From Planctomycetaceae bacterium (GTDB lineage Bacteria; Planctomycetota; Phycisphaerae; Phycisphaerales; SM1A02), in the NCBI GenBank assembly GCA_021297815.1, contig JAJTGK010000003.1, forward strand, positions 1 to 52,242: 52,242 nt of DNA. The letters run 5' to 3'. The position numbers were made by a program, and so were the translations under genes. Positions 34,300-42,772 of this stretch are shown one piece after another (position 1 is the stretch's first letter; the number at the start of each line of letters is the position of its first letter). The notes below the pieces were generated by a model. The model had not been told where the DNA came from. It worked only from the letters and a program-made list of their open reading frames with translations, and ran no database searches.

Positions 34300-35343
34300 T
34301 TATTTCGCCACAGGCGTGGCCACGCCCACATCGACGGCGCGCGTCGCCGCAAGGCGCACCGCAAGCTCGATCGCCGCCTTCATCGAGCCTTCGCTCGCCA
34401 CGCCGCGGCCCGCGATGTCGAACGCCGTCCCGTGGTCGGGGCTCGTGCGCACGATCGGAAGGCCCAGCGTGACATTGACCGCCTTGTCCCATCCGAGCAG
34501 CTTCACGGGAATGAGCCCCTGGTCGTGGTACATCGCGACGACGAGATCCCACGCGCCTTCCGCCGCCGAGATGAAGATCGTGTCGCCAGGGAACGGCCCG
34601 TGCACATCGATGCCCGACGCGCGCGCCATGTCGACCGCGGGCTTGATGACGCGGATCTCCTCGTCGCCGAAGAGGCCGTTCTCACCCGCGTGCGGATTCA
34701 GCCCGCACACCGCGATGCGCGGCTTCGCGATGCCGAGCCGCACGCACAGCTCGTGCCCGAGCGCGATCGGCTCGTGCACGCGCCCGATGGTGAGCAGGTT
34801 GCGGATCTCCATGAGCGGCACATGCGTGGTCGCGAGCGCGACCTTGAGCCGCGGCGAGACGAACGCCATCGCCTGCCGCTTCGCCCGCGTGCGCGCCGCG
34901 AAGAGCTCGGTGTGGCCTGGCCAGCGGAAGCCCGCCTGCGTCCACGACTCCTTCGAGATCGGCGCGGTCACGACCGCGTCGAGCCTGCGGGCGTCGCTCG
35001 GGCCGCGCATCGCGTCGGCGATCGCATCCTCGACGAACGCCTTGCTCGCGAGCCCGCCAGGCTTGCTCGGCTCGCGCGCGCCGCCGAGCGTGCCCGCGAT
35101 GCCGTAGTCGATCACGGTGAAGTCGCCGAGCAGCATGCTGCCGTCGCGTGCATGGTCGACGGTGGCACGGAACCACGCGGGATGCACGCGCGCCTTCTCG
35201 GCGGCGGCAAGCAGCAGCTCGTTGTCGCCGTACACCACGAACCGCGCCGTCGCGCGCAACGCCGCGTCGCCGAGCGCCTTCACGACGACCTCGGGCCCGA
35301 TGCCGAGCGGGTCGCCCATGGTGATGCCGATGAGCGGCTTCAT
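34300..35343 (-). CDS. pdxA: 4-Hydroxythreonine-4-phosphate dehydrogenase
   Basis: 347-aa NAD-dependent oxidoreductase of the DXP-dependent pyridoxal phosphate pathway. The N-terminal GITMGDPLGIGPEVVVKAL, VTAPISKESWTQAGF near residue 122, PGHTELFAAR, and CGLNPHAGENGLFGDEE near 215 are PdxA hallmarks. The metal-binding histidines lie in GHTEL and MYHDQGLIPVKLL. It starts 6 nt after the L,D-transpeptidase gene and is the last gene of the rarA operon. Length is typical (about 330). It would supply the PLP used by enzymes such as kynureninase and GcvP. Confidence 0.95.
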   Translation of the reverse strand: MKPLIGITMGDPLGIGPEVVVKALGDAALRATARFVVYGDNELLLAAAEKARVHPAWFRATVDHARDGSMLLGDFTVIDYGIAGTLGGAREPSKPGGLASKAFVEDAIADAMRGPSDARRLDAVVTAPISKESWTQAGFRWPGHTELFAARTRAKRQAMAFVSPRLKVALATTHVPLMEIRNLLTIGRVHEPIALGHELCVRLGIAKPRIAVCGLNPHAGENGLFGDEEIRVIKPAVDMARASGIDVHGPFPGDTIFISAAEGAWDLVVAMYHDQGLIPVKLLGWDKAVNVTLGLPIVRTSPDHGTAFDIAGRGVASEGSMKAAIELAVRLAATRAVDVGVATPVAK

Positions 35344-35349
35344 GCGGCC

Positions 35350-36594
35350 TCAGTTCGCGCGGATCTCGACCTCGGCGCCGTCGCCGAGCGCTTCCCACGC
35401 CAGCGCCACATCGTCGGCAAGCAGGCGCACGCAGCCGAGGCTGCGGTTGTGCCCGATCGAGTCGATGTCGATGGTGCCGTGGATGCCGTAGCCCGCAAGC
35501 TGCGAGGTCGCCTGCTCGGTGCCCTCGAGCCCGAGCCAGTGCTCGCCGATCGGATTCTTCGGATCGTTGCTCGCGAAGTACTCGCCCGTGTGCGGATGGC
35601 GCCACTCGGGGTCGATGAGCTTCGAGCCAGGCTTCACGCGGAAACGGCCGACAGGCGTGCCGTTCTCGCTGCCGAGCCCGACGGGCAGGCACGCGATGAC
35701 CACGCGCTCGGATCCTGCGCCGAGGCAGATGTCGAGGCGGTAGTCGCGCTTCGACACCATGGCGCTGAATGGCCCCTTCGGGATCTTGATGCGCTGCCCG
35801 ACGCGGATCGCCTCGGGCTTCTTGATGCCGTTGATGCGCTGCACGAAGCGCCAGTCGCAGCCGGGCTTGTACTTGCGCACGATGCGCTCGAGGCTCTCGC
35901 CCGAGGCGATCGTGTGCGTGAAGAACATCGTGTCGTTCGCGTTCGCCGAGGGCGTGAACACGATGCGGCGGCTGATCTCGTTGAGCATGTCGGCGGCCTG
36001 CTTCGCCTCGGGCTCGGTGAGGGTGCCTGCGAGCAGGGCGTTCGAAAGCGCCGTGCGTGCGGCGATGGGATCGTTCGCGGCAAGCGAGAGCCCGCGCGCG
36101 AGCTCCGCGGTGGCGCCCGACGCAGCGGTCGCGGGGGGCTGCGCGGGCGCTGGTGCCGCGTCGAAACCGTTCCCCGCAGGTGCGGGCTTCGTGGCGGGCG
36201 GAGTCTCCTGCAGCGCCGCGGCGGGCACGATCGTCGGTACGACTGCGGCGAGTGTGGCTGCGGGCTTCGCTTGAATCGCGGGCGGTTCTTCGGAAGGCGC
36301 GGGAGTCGTAGGTGCGTCGGCGGTCGGCGCGCCTTCAGCCTCGCGCGGCGTCGGCTTGCCTTCGGTCAAAGTTCCCGCGGGCGCAAGCGACGCGGTGCTC
36401 GCGAGCACAGGCGCATCCATCACGGCGCTCGCCGTTGGCTCGGCTTCCTTCGCGCGCCCGAGCTCGATCAGCCAGTACGCGCCACCGAGCGCAAGCATCG
36501 ACGCCGCGACGGCGATCAGAGGCGTGGGCACCCCGCGACGGTCGCGCGAGGAGGTCGTGCGGTTGGTCCTGTTCGATTGGCTGGCAAGCGCCAT
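35350..36594 (-). CDS. L,D-transpeptidase (YkuD) with LysM domain, membrane-anchored
   Basis: 414 aa. An N-terminal anchor helix (LIAVAASMLALGGAYWLIEL, ~25-44) is followed by a long Ala/Pro/Thr-rich linker with a short helical repeat segment (ARTALSNALLAGTLTEPEAK). A LysM-type motif (HTIASGESLERIVRKY ... VGQRIKIPKG, ~222-272) precedes the YkuD catalytic domain, with the active-site His372 (GIHGTIDIDSIG) and Cys388 (RSLGCVRL). All catalytic residues are present. It should cross-link or anchor peptidoglycan in the periplasm. It sits between the cyclo-ligase and pdxA genes; a TAGACT hexamer at 36,637-36,642 might give it a separate transcript with a ~35-nt leader. Confidence 0.92.
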   Translation of the reverse strand: MALASQSNRTNRTTSSRDRRGVPTPLIAVAASMLALGGAYWLIELGRAKEAEPTASAVMDAPVLASTASLAPAGTLTEGKPTPREAEGAPTADAPTTPAPSEEPPAIQAKPAATLAAVVPTIVPAAALQETPPATKPAPAGNGFDAAPAPAQPPATAASGATAELARGLSLAANDPIAARTALSNALLAGTLTEPEAKQAADMLNEISRRIVFTPSANANDTMFFTHTIASGESLERIVRKYKPGCDWRFVQRINGIKKPEAIRVGQRIKIPKGPFSAMVSKRDYRLDICLGAGSERVVIACLPVGLGSENGTPVGRFRVKPGSKLIDPEWRHPHTGEYFASNDPKNPIGEHWLGLEGTEQATSQLAGYGIHGTIDIDSIGHNRSLGCVRLLADDVALAWEALGDGAEVEIRAN

Positions 36595-36639
36595 GGCTGC
36601 GACTCTCTTTCTCAGTGCTTTCGCGGGAGTCCATGCAGT

Positions 36640-37344
36640 CTACGCCCGCGCGCGCAGCAGTGCGCGGTCGGTCGCGACCCACGCCACCCGCCTGTCATGC
36701 GCGTCCTCGGGCACCTGCGCGACCATCTGCTCGCGGTGGCAGAGCCCGACGGTGGCGGTCCGCGCATCGGGCCTCAGCCGCGCGATCAGCCCGTCGTAGA
36801 AGCCCTTTCCGCGGCCAAGACGCGCGCCGCGCGCGTCGAAGGCACGGCCAGGGACCACGACCGCGTCGAGGTCGCGGGGCGCGAAACGCTCCACTCCCGC
36901 GGCCTGCGGATCGGGTGAGGCGATGCCGTAGCGATCGGTCGCGAAGAAACGCGCCTCGAGCGGCTGCCCCGCGGGCGGTGCGAGCAGCTCGAGCGCTCCA
37001 TGCGCATCGACGCGGGGAAACACCACGCGCACGCCCTGCTCGGAAAGAAGCCGTGTCAGCGGATCGGCGTCGATCTCATCGGGCAGCGCGCGAAACGAGA
37101 GCACGACGCGCGCGCGAGCAAGCGCAGGAGAGCGGATCGCGAGCATCGCCGCCGCCGTCGAGCGCCGGTCGCGCGCGAAGCGGCCGACTGCGGCCACGCG
37201 CGCCTTGATCTCGGCGCGCATGGCGGCCTTCGTCTCCCGCACATCGGTCGCGGAGTGCCTCTCGTTCGCAGCCTTCTCTCTCGAAGTCCTCTCCTTGGAG
37301 GGCTTCTGCGGCGACGGCGGCTGCTTCGCTGAACCACGGCTCAT
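36640..37344 (-). CDS. 5-Formyltetrahydrofolate cyclo-ligase
   Basis: 234 aa; converts 5-formyl-THF to 5,10-methenyl-THF with ATP. The C-terminal signature VVVPGRAFDARGARLGRGKG followed by FYD is diagnostic of the family, and FPRVDAHGALELL and YGIASPDP match the substrate region. The N-terminus has a ~40-residue charged Ser/Lys/Arg extension before the usual start (ETKAAMRAEIKARVAAV). The ATG overlaps the rarA stop (ATGA), so translation is coupled. A downstream start near MRAEIK is possible. Confidence 0.9.
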   Translation of the reverse strand: MSRGSAKQPPSPQKPSKERTSREKAANERHSATDVRETKAAMRAEIKARVAAVGRFARDRRSTAAAMLAIRSPALARARVVLSFRALPDEIDADPLTRLLSEQGVRVVFPRVDAHGALELLAPPAGQPLEARFFATDRYGIASPDPQAAGVERFAPRDLDAVVVPGRAFDARGARLGRGKGFYDGLIARLRPDARTATVGLCHREQMVAQVPEDAHDRRVAWVATDRALLRARA

Positions 37345-38711
37345 CGCGATCCTCCTCGGTCGCCGCCGCGCGCCTCGCGGCGCATCGCGCGCACGCGCTC
37401 GAGGTGCTCGGAGATCGCCTTCTCAAGCCCACGGTCGGTGGGGCGGTAGTAGGTGCGCGCGACGCCGAGATAGTCCTGCGTGCCCACGCCGTCGGCGCGG
37501 TCGTGCGGGTACTCGTAGCGCCCTGCGCCTTCCGCGAGCGGTGCGCCATCGTCGCCCGTGCGCACGAGCCGCCGCTTCGTCTGGTCGACGATCTCGAACG
37601 GCACGGGCAGCGTGCGCGATTCGCGCGCGTCGTCCATCGCCTCCCAGATCGCGCATGCGGCCGCGTTCGACTTCGGCGCCACCGCGAGGAAGGTGACGCA
37701 CTGCGACAGCACGAGCTGGGCCTCGGGCATGCCCACGCGCTCGACCGCCTGCCACGCGGCCATCGCGACCTGCAGCGCGCGCGGGTCGGCGTTCCCCACA
37801 TCCTCGCTCGCGAAGATCGCCAGGCGCCTGCAGATGAAGTTCAGGTCCTCGCCGCCGACGAGCATGCGCGCGAGCCAGTAGACCGCGGCGTCGGGGTCGC
37901 TGCCGCGCATCGACTTGATGAGCGCGCTCGCGAGGTCGTAGTGCTCGTCGCCGCCGCGGTCGAAGACGGCGATCTTGCCGTCGAGCGCGGCGCAGGCAAG
38001 CGAAAGGTCGATGCGCGGCTGCTGCTGCGCACGCACGGCGTTTGCCGCGGTCTCGAGCGCGCTCAGCGCGCGCCGCACATCGCCGTCGCACGCGCGCGCG
38101 AGGTGCGCGCACGCGTCGTCGTCGATCGAAAGGCCCGCGACGCCCGTTCCGTCGGGATGCGCGATCGCGCGGCGAATCGCCGCGCGCACGCCTTCCTCGT
38201 CGACGGGCTGGAATCGGAACACAGTCGACCGCGAGAGGAGCGCAGGCGCCACCGCGAAGGTCGGGTTCTCGGTGGTCGCGCCGAAGAGGACGACATGGCC
38301 CGCCTCGACGCCCTCGAGGAGCGCGTCCTGCTGGTTGCGCGCGAGTCGGTGGATCTCATCGACAAACAGCAGCGTGCGGCGCGCCGACTCGCCGAGCCTG
38401 CGCGCGGCGGCCTCGATCTTCTCGCGCAGTTCCTTCACGCCCGTCGTCGCGCCGTGCGCGCGGTCGACCGAGGCGCCCGTGCGCTGCGCGATGACCTCGG
38501 CAAGCGTGGTCTTTCCCGTGCCTGGCGGGCCCGCGACGATCATCGACTGCAGCGCGTCCTGCTCGATGAGCCGCCTGAGCAGCGCGCCGTCGCCGAGGCA
38601 ATGGCGCTGCCCGACGATCTCGTCGAGCGTGCGCGGGCGCACGCGCACCGCGAGCGGCGCGGCCTTCGCGCGTCGCTCGGTGCGGATCGGCGACCAGAGG
38701 TCCTCGGACAT
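37341..38711 (-). CDS. rarA: Replication-associated recombination protein A (RarA/MgsA AAA+ ATPase)
   Basis: 456-aa clamp-loader-like AAA+ ATPase acting at stalled replication forks. Walker A GPPGTGKTT near residue 60, Walker B LLFVDEIHRLAR near 112, sensor-1 GATTENPTFAV near 142 and the C-terminal RarA domain (FICRRLAIFASEDVGNADPR, YEYPHDRADGVGTQDY) are all in place. The ATG at 38711 (MSEDLWSP) is preferred to the one 9 nt upstream, because TACCAT lies 7 nt before it and overlaps the upstream ATG. It is first in the operon rarA - cyclo-ligase - L,D-transpeptidase - pdxA. Confidence 0.95.
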   Translation of the reverse strand: MSEDLWSPIRTERRAKAAPLAVRVRPRTLDEIVGQRHCLGDGALLRRLIEQDALQSMIVAGPPGTGKTTLAEVIAQRTGASVDRAHGATTGVKELREKIEAAARRLGESARRTLLFVDEIHRLARNQQDALLEGVEAGHVVLFGATTENPTFAVAPALLSRSTVFRFQPVDEEGVRAAIRRAIAHPDGTGVAGLSIDDDACAHLARACDGDVRRALSALETAANAVRAQQQPRIDLSLACAALDGKIAVFDRGGDEHYDLASALIKSMRGSDPDAAVYWLARMLVGGEDLNFICRRLAIFASEDVGNADPRALQVAMAAWQAVERVGMPEAQLVLSQCVTFLAVAPKSNAAACAIWEAMDDARESRTLPVPFEIVDQTKRRLVRTGDDGAPLAEGAGRYEYPHDRADGVGTQDYLGVARTYYRPTDRGLEKAISEHLERVRAMRREARGGDRGGSR

Positions 38712-38718
38712 GAAGCGC

Positions 38719-38724
38719 ATGGTA
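38719..38724 (-). promoter_or_regulatory. Putative leaderless promoter -10 of rarA operon (TACCAT)
   Basis: TACCAT on the minus strand, 7-nt spacer, ATG at 38711. Confidence 0.6.
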
Positions 38725-38789
38725 TGCGGCCGATCGGCCGATTTTCACCGTTTTCCCGCCACACGCTCGACCGTCGCGCCGCATTTCGC

Positions 38790-38795
38790 CAAGAT
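38790..38795 (+). promoter_or_regulatory. Degenerate -10-like hexamer (CAAGAT)
   Basis: CAAGAT with the standard 6-nt spacer to the ATG at 38802. The first base departs from TANNNT, so it is a weak call. Confidence 0.3.
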
Positions 38796-38801
38796 GCGCC
38801 G

Positions 38802-41800
38802 ATGCAGCGATCGATCGCCATCGGACTTGTCGGCATCAGTGTCATCGGCGGCGCGGGGCTTCTCGCCGTCGCGCTCTCGCGGGTGATCAACTTCGCGGGA
38901 AGCGCGGTCGTCGCGCAGGAAGACGCGCGCGCCGCGATGCAGCAGGCGGTCGATGCGCCGCGGCCCGATGTTCCCGCGGTGCCTGCGCCCGCAAGGCCCG
39001 CGCCGCAGCCGATGATGCCGATGCCGATGCCGATGTGGGTGTGGTCGTCGAACGACGCGGGCGCCGACGACCGCGTCGTGCTCACGCGCAAGTTCACGCT
39101 TGGCACCGCGGTTCGCGGCGCGCGTCTGCTCGTCAGCGCCGACAACCGCGCGCGCGTCGCGCTCGACGGCCGCGAGATCGCAAGGAGCGACGCGTGGGAG
39201 ACGGGCGCCGAAGCCGAGATCGGCGAGCTCCCCGCGGGCGAGCATGTGCTCGTCATCGAGGCATCGAACGAAGGCGGCCCCGCAGGCGTCTGTGCGTACC
39301 TCGACTTCACGCGCGAGGACGGCACGAAGGGTCGCCTGATCACCGATGCGAACTGGCAGGCCTCGAGCACCTCCGATTCCTCGCCGAAGCCCGCCACGGT
39401 CGTCGCGCGCTACGGCGATGCGCCGTGGGGCATGGTGCTCGGCGGCGTCGACGACACCGAGCGCCCCGACATCGACCGTGCGATCTCGGTCGCGAAGGGC
39501 TTCATCGTCGAGCCCGTCTTCGTCGCGTCGCCCGCGCGCGGCTCGATCGTCTCGATGACGGTCGACGGCCGCGGCCGACTGATCGTGAGCCCGCAGTACG
39601 GCAAGATGTTCGCCATCACGCCGTGCGCCGACGGCAGGCCTGCCAGCGAGTCGAAGATCGAGCCGATCAAGCCCGACATCGGGCACGCGCACGGCCTGCT
39701 TGCGGTCGACAACGACCTCTACGCCGTGGTTTCACGCGGCGGCCCCGAGGAGCAGGGCCTCTGGCGCCTGCGCGACACCGATCGCGACGGCGCGTACGAC
39801 GATCGCGCGCTGCTCATGCCGATCGCGAAGGACGGCGGCGAGCACGGGCCGCACCAGGTCGTGCTCGCGCCCGACGGCTCGCTCTGGGTCGTCGGCGGCA
39901 ACCACTGCGCGCCGCCCGAAGAGGCCGTGCGCAACTCGCGCGTTCCTGCCATCTGGCAGGAGGACATCGCCTTCGACCGCATCTGGGACCCGAACGGCCA
40001 CGCCGTCGGCGTGATGGCGCCGGGCGGATGGATCGCACGCACCGACCGCGACGGCAAGTCGTGGGAGCTCATGACGATCGGCTTCCGAAACTCCTACGAC
40101 CTCGCGTTCGACGAGGTGGGTCGCGCGTTCACCTTCGACAGCGACATGGAGTGGGACATGGGCCTGCCGTGGTACCGCCCCACGCGCATCAACGAGTGCG
40201 CGAGCGGCATCGACTACGGCTGGCGCTCGGGCAGCGGCAAGTGGCCCGAGTGGAGCCCCGACTCGTTCCCCGCCGCGGCCGATGTCGGCCCTGCGTCGCC
40301 GACGGGCGTGCTTGCGGCGCAAGGCCTGCAGTTCCCTGCGCCGTGGAACGAGGCGATGTTCTTCCTCGACTGGACCTACGGCACCATGTGGGCGGCCTGG
40401 CCCACCGACGACTCGAAGGATGCGTCGAGCCCGAGGCTGCGCATCGAGCCGTTCCTTGCAGGTCGTCCGCTGCCGCTCACCGACGCGGTGGTGCGCGATG
40501 GCGCGATGTACTTCGCCGTCGGCGGCCGCAACCTGCCGAGCGCCGTGTATCGCGTGCGCGCCGAGCAGCCCATCGCGATCAAGCGCGCGCCGATGGCGGT
40601 TCCTGCGGCGCTCGCCGAGCGGCGTCAGCTTGAAGCGATGCATCGTCGCCTCGACGCATCCGCCGCGCAGCCCGCGGTCGAGCGCGCGTTCGCGGCGCTT
40701 TCGTCGCCCGATGCGGGCGTGCGCAGCGCAGCACGCATCGCGCTTGAGCACCAGGACCCCGCGCTCTGGCGTGCACGCGCCGCGTCGATCCGCGACCCGC
40801 GCCCATCGATCCTCGCGCTCGTCGCGCTCTGCCGCACGGGCAGCGCCGACATCGACGGCTCTCCGATCGCGGCGCAGCTCGCCGCGCTCGAGCCGGAGGT
40901 CCGCGGCACGCCGCTTGAGAAGGAATGGCTGCGCGCGTGCGAGCTCTGGCTCCTCCGCATGGCCTCGCGCTCGACCACGGTGGCGAACGGCGACGCGCTG
41001 CGCGACGCGATCCTCGCGCATTACCCCGCGAAGGAAGGCAGCGAGCGCCGCGCCGAACTCGACACGCATCGCACGAACCTGCTTGCGAAGCTCGGCGCGC
41101 CACAGGCCGTCGCAGGCGCGCTTGCCCTGCTCGAGCGCCCTGACATGTCGATGCCGAAGCCGATCGACGCCGCGCTCCTCGCGCGCGGCGGACCGTACGG
41201 CAAGGCCGTCACCGACATGATGGCGAACGCGCCGAGCACCGAGCGCATCGCCATCGCCTACGCGGTGCGCAACGCGGCGAACGGCTGGAACGCCGACTAC
41301 CGCGAGCGTTTCGCCCGCGTGCTCGGCGCGCTGCGCAAGGCTTCGGGCGGCAATTCGTTCCCTGGCTTCCTCGCGCGCATCCAGGACGAGTTCCTGTCGC
41401 ACGCGCCCGAGGCCGAGCGTGAGACGCTCGCCCTCGCCGCCGCAGGCCGCCAGACCGTCGCGTCGCTGCCTGCGCCGCGCGGTCCGGGCCGTGCGTGGAC
41501 GGTCGATTCGATCCTGGCGCTTGCTCCCAAGGTGGGTGCAGGCCGTGAGCACGCCGAAGGCCTGCGCGCGTTCCACGCCGTGCAGTGCTCGCAGTGCCAC
41601 CGTGCGGGCGGCATCGGCCAGGCGGGCGGGCCCGATCTTTCGGGCGTTTCACGGCGTTTCTCGCTCGAGGACCTCGCGGTCGCGCTCGTCGAGCCGTCGC
41701 GCACCGTGAGCGACCAGTACCAGAACACCGAGTACCGCCTGAAGGACGGCCGCACGATCGTCGGTCGCGCCGTCAGCGACGCGCCCGACGCGATCGAGGT

Positions 41801-42599
41801 GCGCACGAGCCTGCTTTCCGAGGCGCGCGATCGCATCGCGAAGGCCGACATCGCGTCGAGCGCGCCGAGCGCGCTCAGCCCGATGCCTGCGAACCTCGTC
41901 GACACGCTATCCGAAGGCGAGATGCTCGATCTTCTCGCCTACCTCCTCGCCGGCGGCGACGCGGGCGACCGCGCGTTCATGAAGGTCGACGACGACGGCT
42001 ACCTCGAGCTCTTCAACGGTACCTCGCTCGCGGGCTTCACCTTCGACCCGCGCTTCTGGTCGCTCGACGCGGGCCAGCTCGTGGGACGCGCGAACGCCGA
42101 GAACCCCGCGCCGCACAACACCTTCTTCGTGTGGAACGGCGAGACCCGCGACTTCGAGCTCGAGGTCGTGCTCAAGGTGGACGGCAACAACTCGGGCGTC
42201 CAGTACCGCAGCGAGGCTTTCGACGGCGTCCGCGTGCGCGGCCCGCAGATCGACGCGCACCCCGCGTCGAGCTATGTCGCGATGTGCTACGAGGAGGGCG
42301 GCCGCGGCATCCTCGCCGAGCGCGGCACGCGCCTCGTGATCGCCTCCGACGGCACGCGCACCGCGTCGCCCCTCGAAGGAGCGGCCGCGCAGGCGCCCGA
42401 CATCTCGGACTGGCGCACCTACCGCGTGGTCGCGAAGGGCAACACGATGCAGCACTTCATCGACGGCGTGCCCACCGCGACCGTCGTCGACGACTCGAAG
42501 GAGCGCGCGAAGGGCGGCCGCATCGCGATCCAGATCCACTCGGGCGAACCGACCGAGGTCCGCGTGCGCAGCATCCGCCTGAAGCGGCTCGACAAGTGA
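38802..42599 (+). CDS. PVC-type heme-binding CxxCH protein fused to a DUF1080 domain
   Basis: 1265 aa, exported (N-terminal hydrophobic segment IAIGLVGISVIGGAGLLAVA). A Pro/Met linker (PMMPMPMPMW) leads to a galactose-binding-like domain (~80-190) and a membrane-bound-dehydrogenase-type beta-propeller (~235-600: HAHGLLAVDNDLYAVVSRGG, GEHGPHQVVLAPDGSLWVVG, IGFRNSYDLAFDEVGRAFTF). A helical HEAT-like region (~620-900) precedes a cytochrome c domain with heme motif CSQCH (Cys929, Cys932, His933) and a candidate axial Met in the following ~100 residues. The C-terminal ~200 residues are DUF1080 (3-keto-disaccharide hydrolase): YLELFNGTSLAGFTFDPRFW, NNSGVQYRSEAFDG. It is probably a periplasmic sugar oxidation/hydrolysis enzyme. 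Confidence 0.9.
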   Translation: MQRSIAIGLVGISVIGGAGLLAVALSRVINFAGSAVVAQEDARAAMQQAVDAPRPDVPAVPAPARPAPQPMMPMPMPMWVWSSNDAGADDRVVLTRKFTLGTAVRGARLLVSADNRARVALDGREIARSDAWETGAEAEIGELPAGEHVLVIEASNEGGPAGVCAYLDFTREDGTKGRLITDANWQASSTSDSSPKPATVVARYGDAPWGMVLGGVDDTERPDIDRAISVAKGFIVEPVFVASPARGSIVSMTVDGRGRLIVSPQYGKMFAITPCADGRPASESKIEPIKPDIGHAHGLLAVDNDLYAVVSRGGPEEQGLWRLRDTDRDGAYDDRALLMPIAKDGGEHGPHQVVLAPDGSLWVVGGNHCAPPEEAVRNSRVPAIWQEDIAFDRIWDPNGHAVGVMAPGGWIARTDRDGKSWELMTIGFRNSYDLAFDEVGRAFTFDSDMEWDMGLPWYRPTRINECASGIDYGWRSGSGKWPEWSPDSFPAAADVGPASPTGVLAAQGLQFPAPWNEAMFFLDWTYGTMWAAWPTDDSKDASSPRLRIEPFLAGRPLPLTDAVVRDGAMYFAVGGRNLPSAVYRVRAEQPIAIKRAPMAVPAALAERRQLEAMHRRLDASAAQPAVERAFAALSSPDAGVRSAARIALEHQDPALWRARAASIRDPRPSILALVALCRTGSADIDGSPIAAQLAALEPEVRGTPLEKEWLRACELWLLRMASRSTTVANGDALRDAILAHYPAKEGSERRAELDTHRTNLLAKLGAPQAVAGALALLERPDMSMPKPIDAALLARGGPYGKAVTDMMANAPSTERIAIAYAVRNAANGWNADYRERFARVLGALRKASGGNSFPGFLARIQDEFLSHAPEAERETLALAAAGRQTVASLPAPRGPGRAWTVDSILALAPKVGAGREHAEGLRAFHAVQCSQCHRAGGIGQAGGPDLSGVSRRFSLEDLAVALVEPSRTVSDQYQNTEYRLKDGRTIVGRAVSDAPDAIEVRTSLLSEARDRIAKADIASSAPSALSPMPANLVDTLSEGEMLDLLAYLLAGGDAGDRAFMKVDDDGYLELFNGTSLAGFTFDPRFWSLDAGQLVGRANAENPAPHNTFFVWNGETRDFELEVVLKVDGNNSGVQYRSEAFDGVRVRGPQIDAHPASSYVAMCYEEGGRGILAERGTRLVIASDGTRTASPLEGAAAQAPDISDWRTYRVVAKGNTMQHFIDGVPTATVVDDSKERAKGGRIAIQIHSGEPTEVRVRSIRLKRLDK

Positions 42600-42772
42600 T
42601 CCGAGCCGCCTAGGCTTCACATCCACGCGTTCGCGCGGCGTTATCAGCCAATTTTCGAAGTCCGCCAAGCAGGGCTCGGGAACCTGCCGATAGTGCCGTG
42701 CGTCCGCGTGCACCCGCCGTCCGCCTTGGGCGGCGACGCGCCCGTGCGGAACTCGATCCGGAGCCTCGTCCC
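42600..42772 (+). other. 173-nt intergenic region before glmS, no gene
   Basis: It holds a small GC hairpin (gtccgcc ... ggcggc near 42,720-42,735) and a slightly AT-rich patch (ttatcagccaattttcg). I see no clear TANNNT element at leaderless distance and no glmS-ribozyme-like structure. Confidence 0.4.

Noticed and set aside
42600-42772. glmS ribozyme upstream of glmS
   Set aside because: No conserved pseudoknot core could be recognised; the element is known mainly from Gram-positive bacteria.
42698-42772. Upstream extension of GlmS by 25 codons
   Set aside because: GlmS needs the Cys directly after the initiator Met, so MCGIVAYIG must be the N-terminus.
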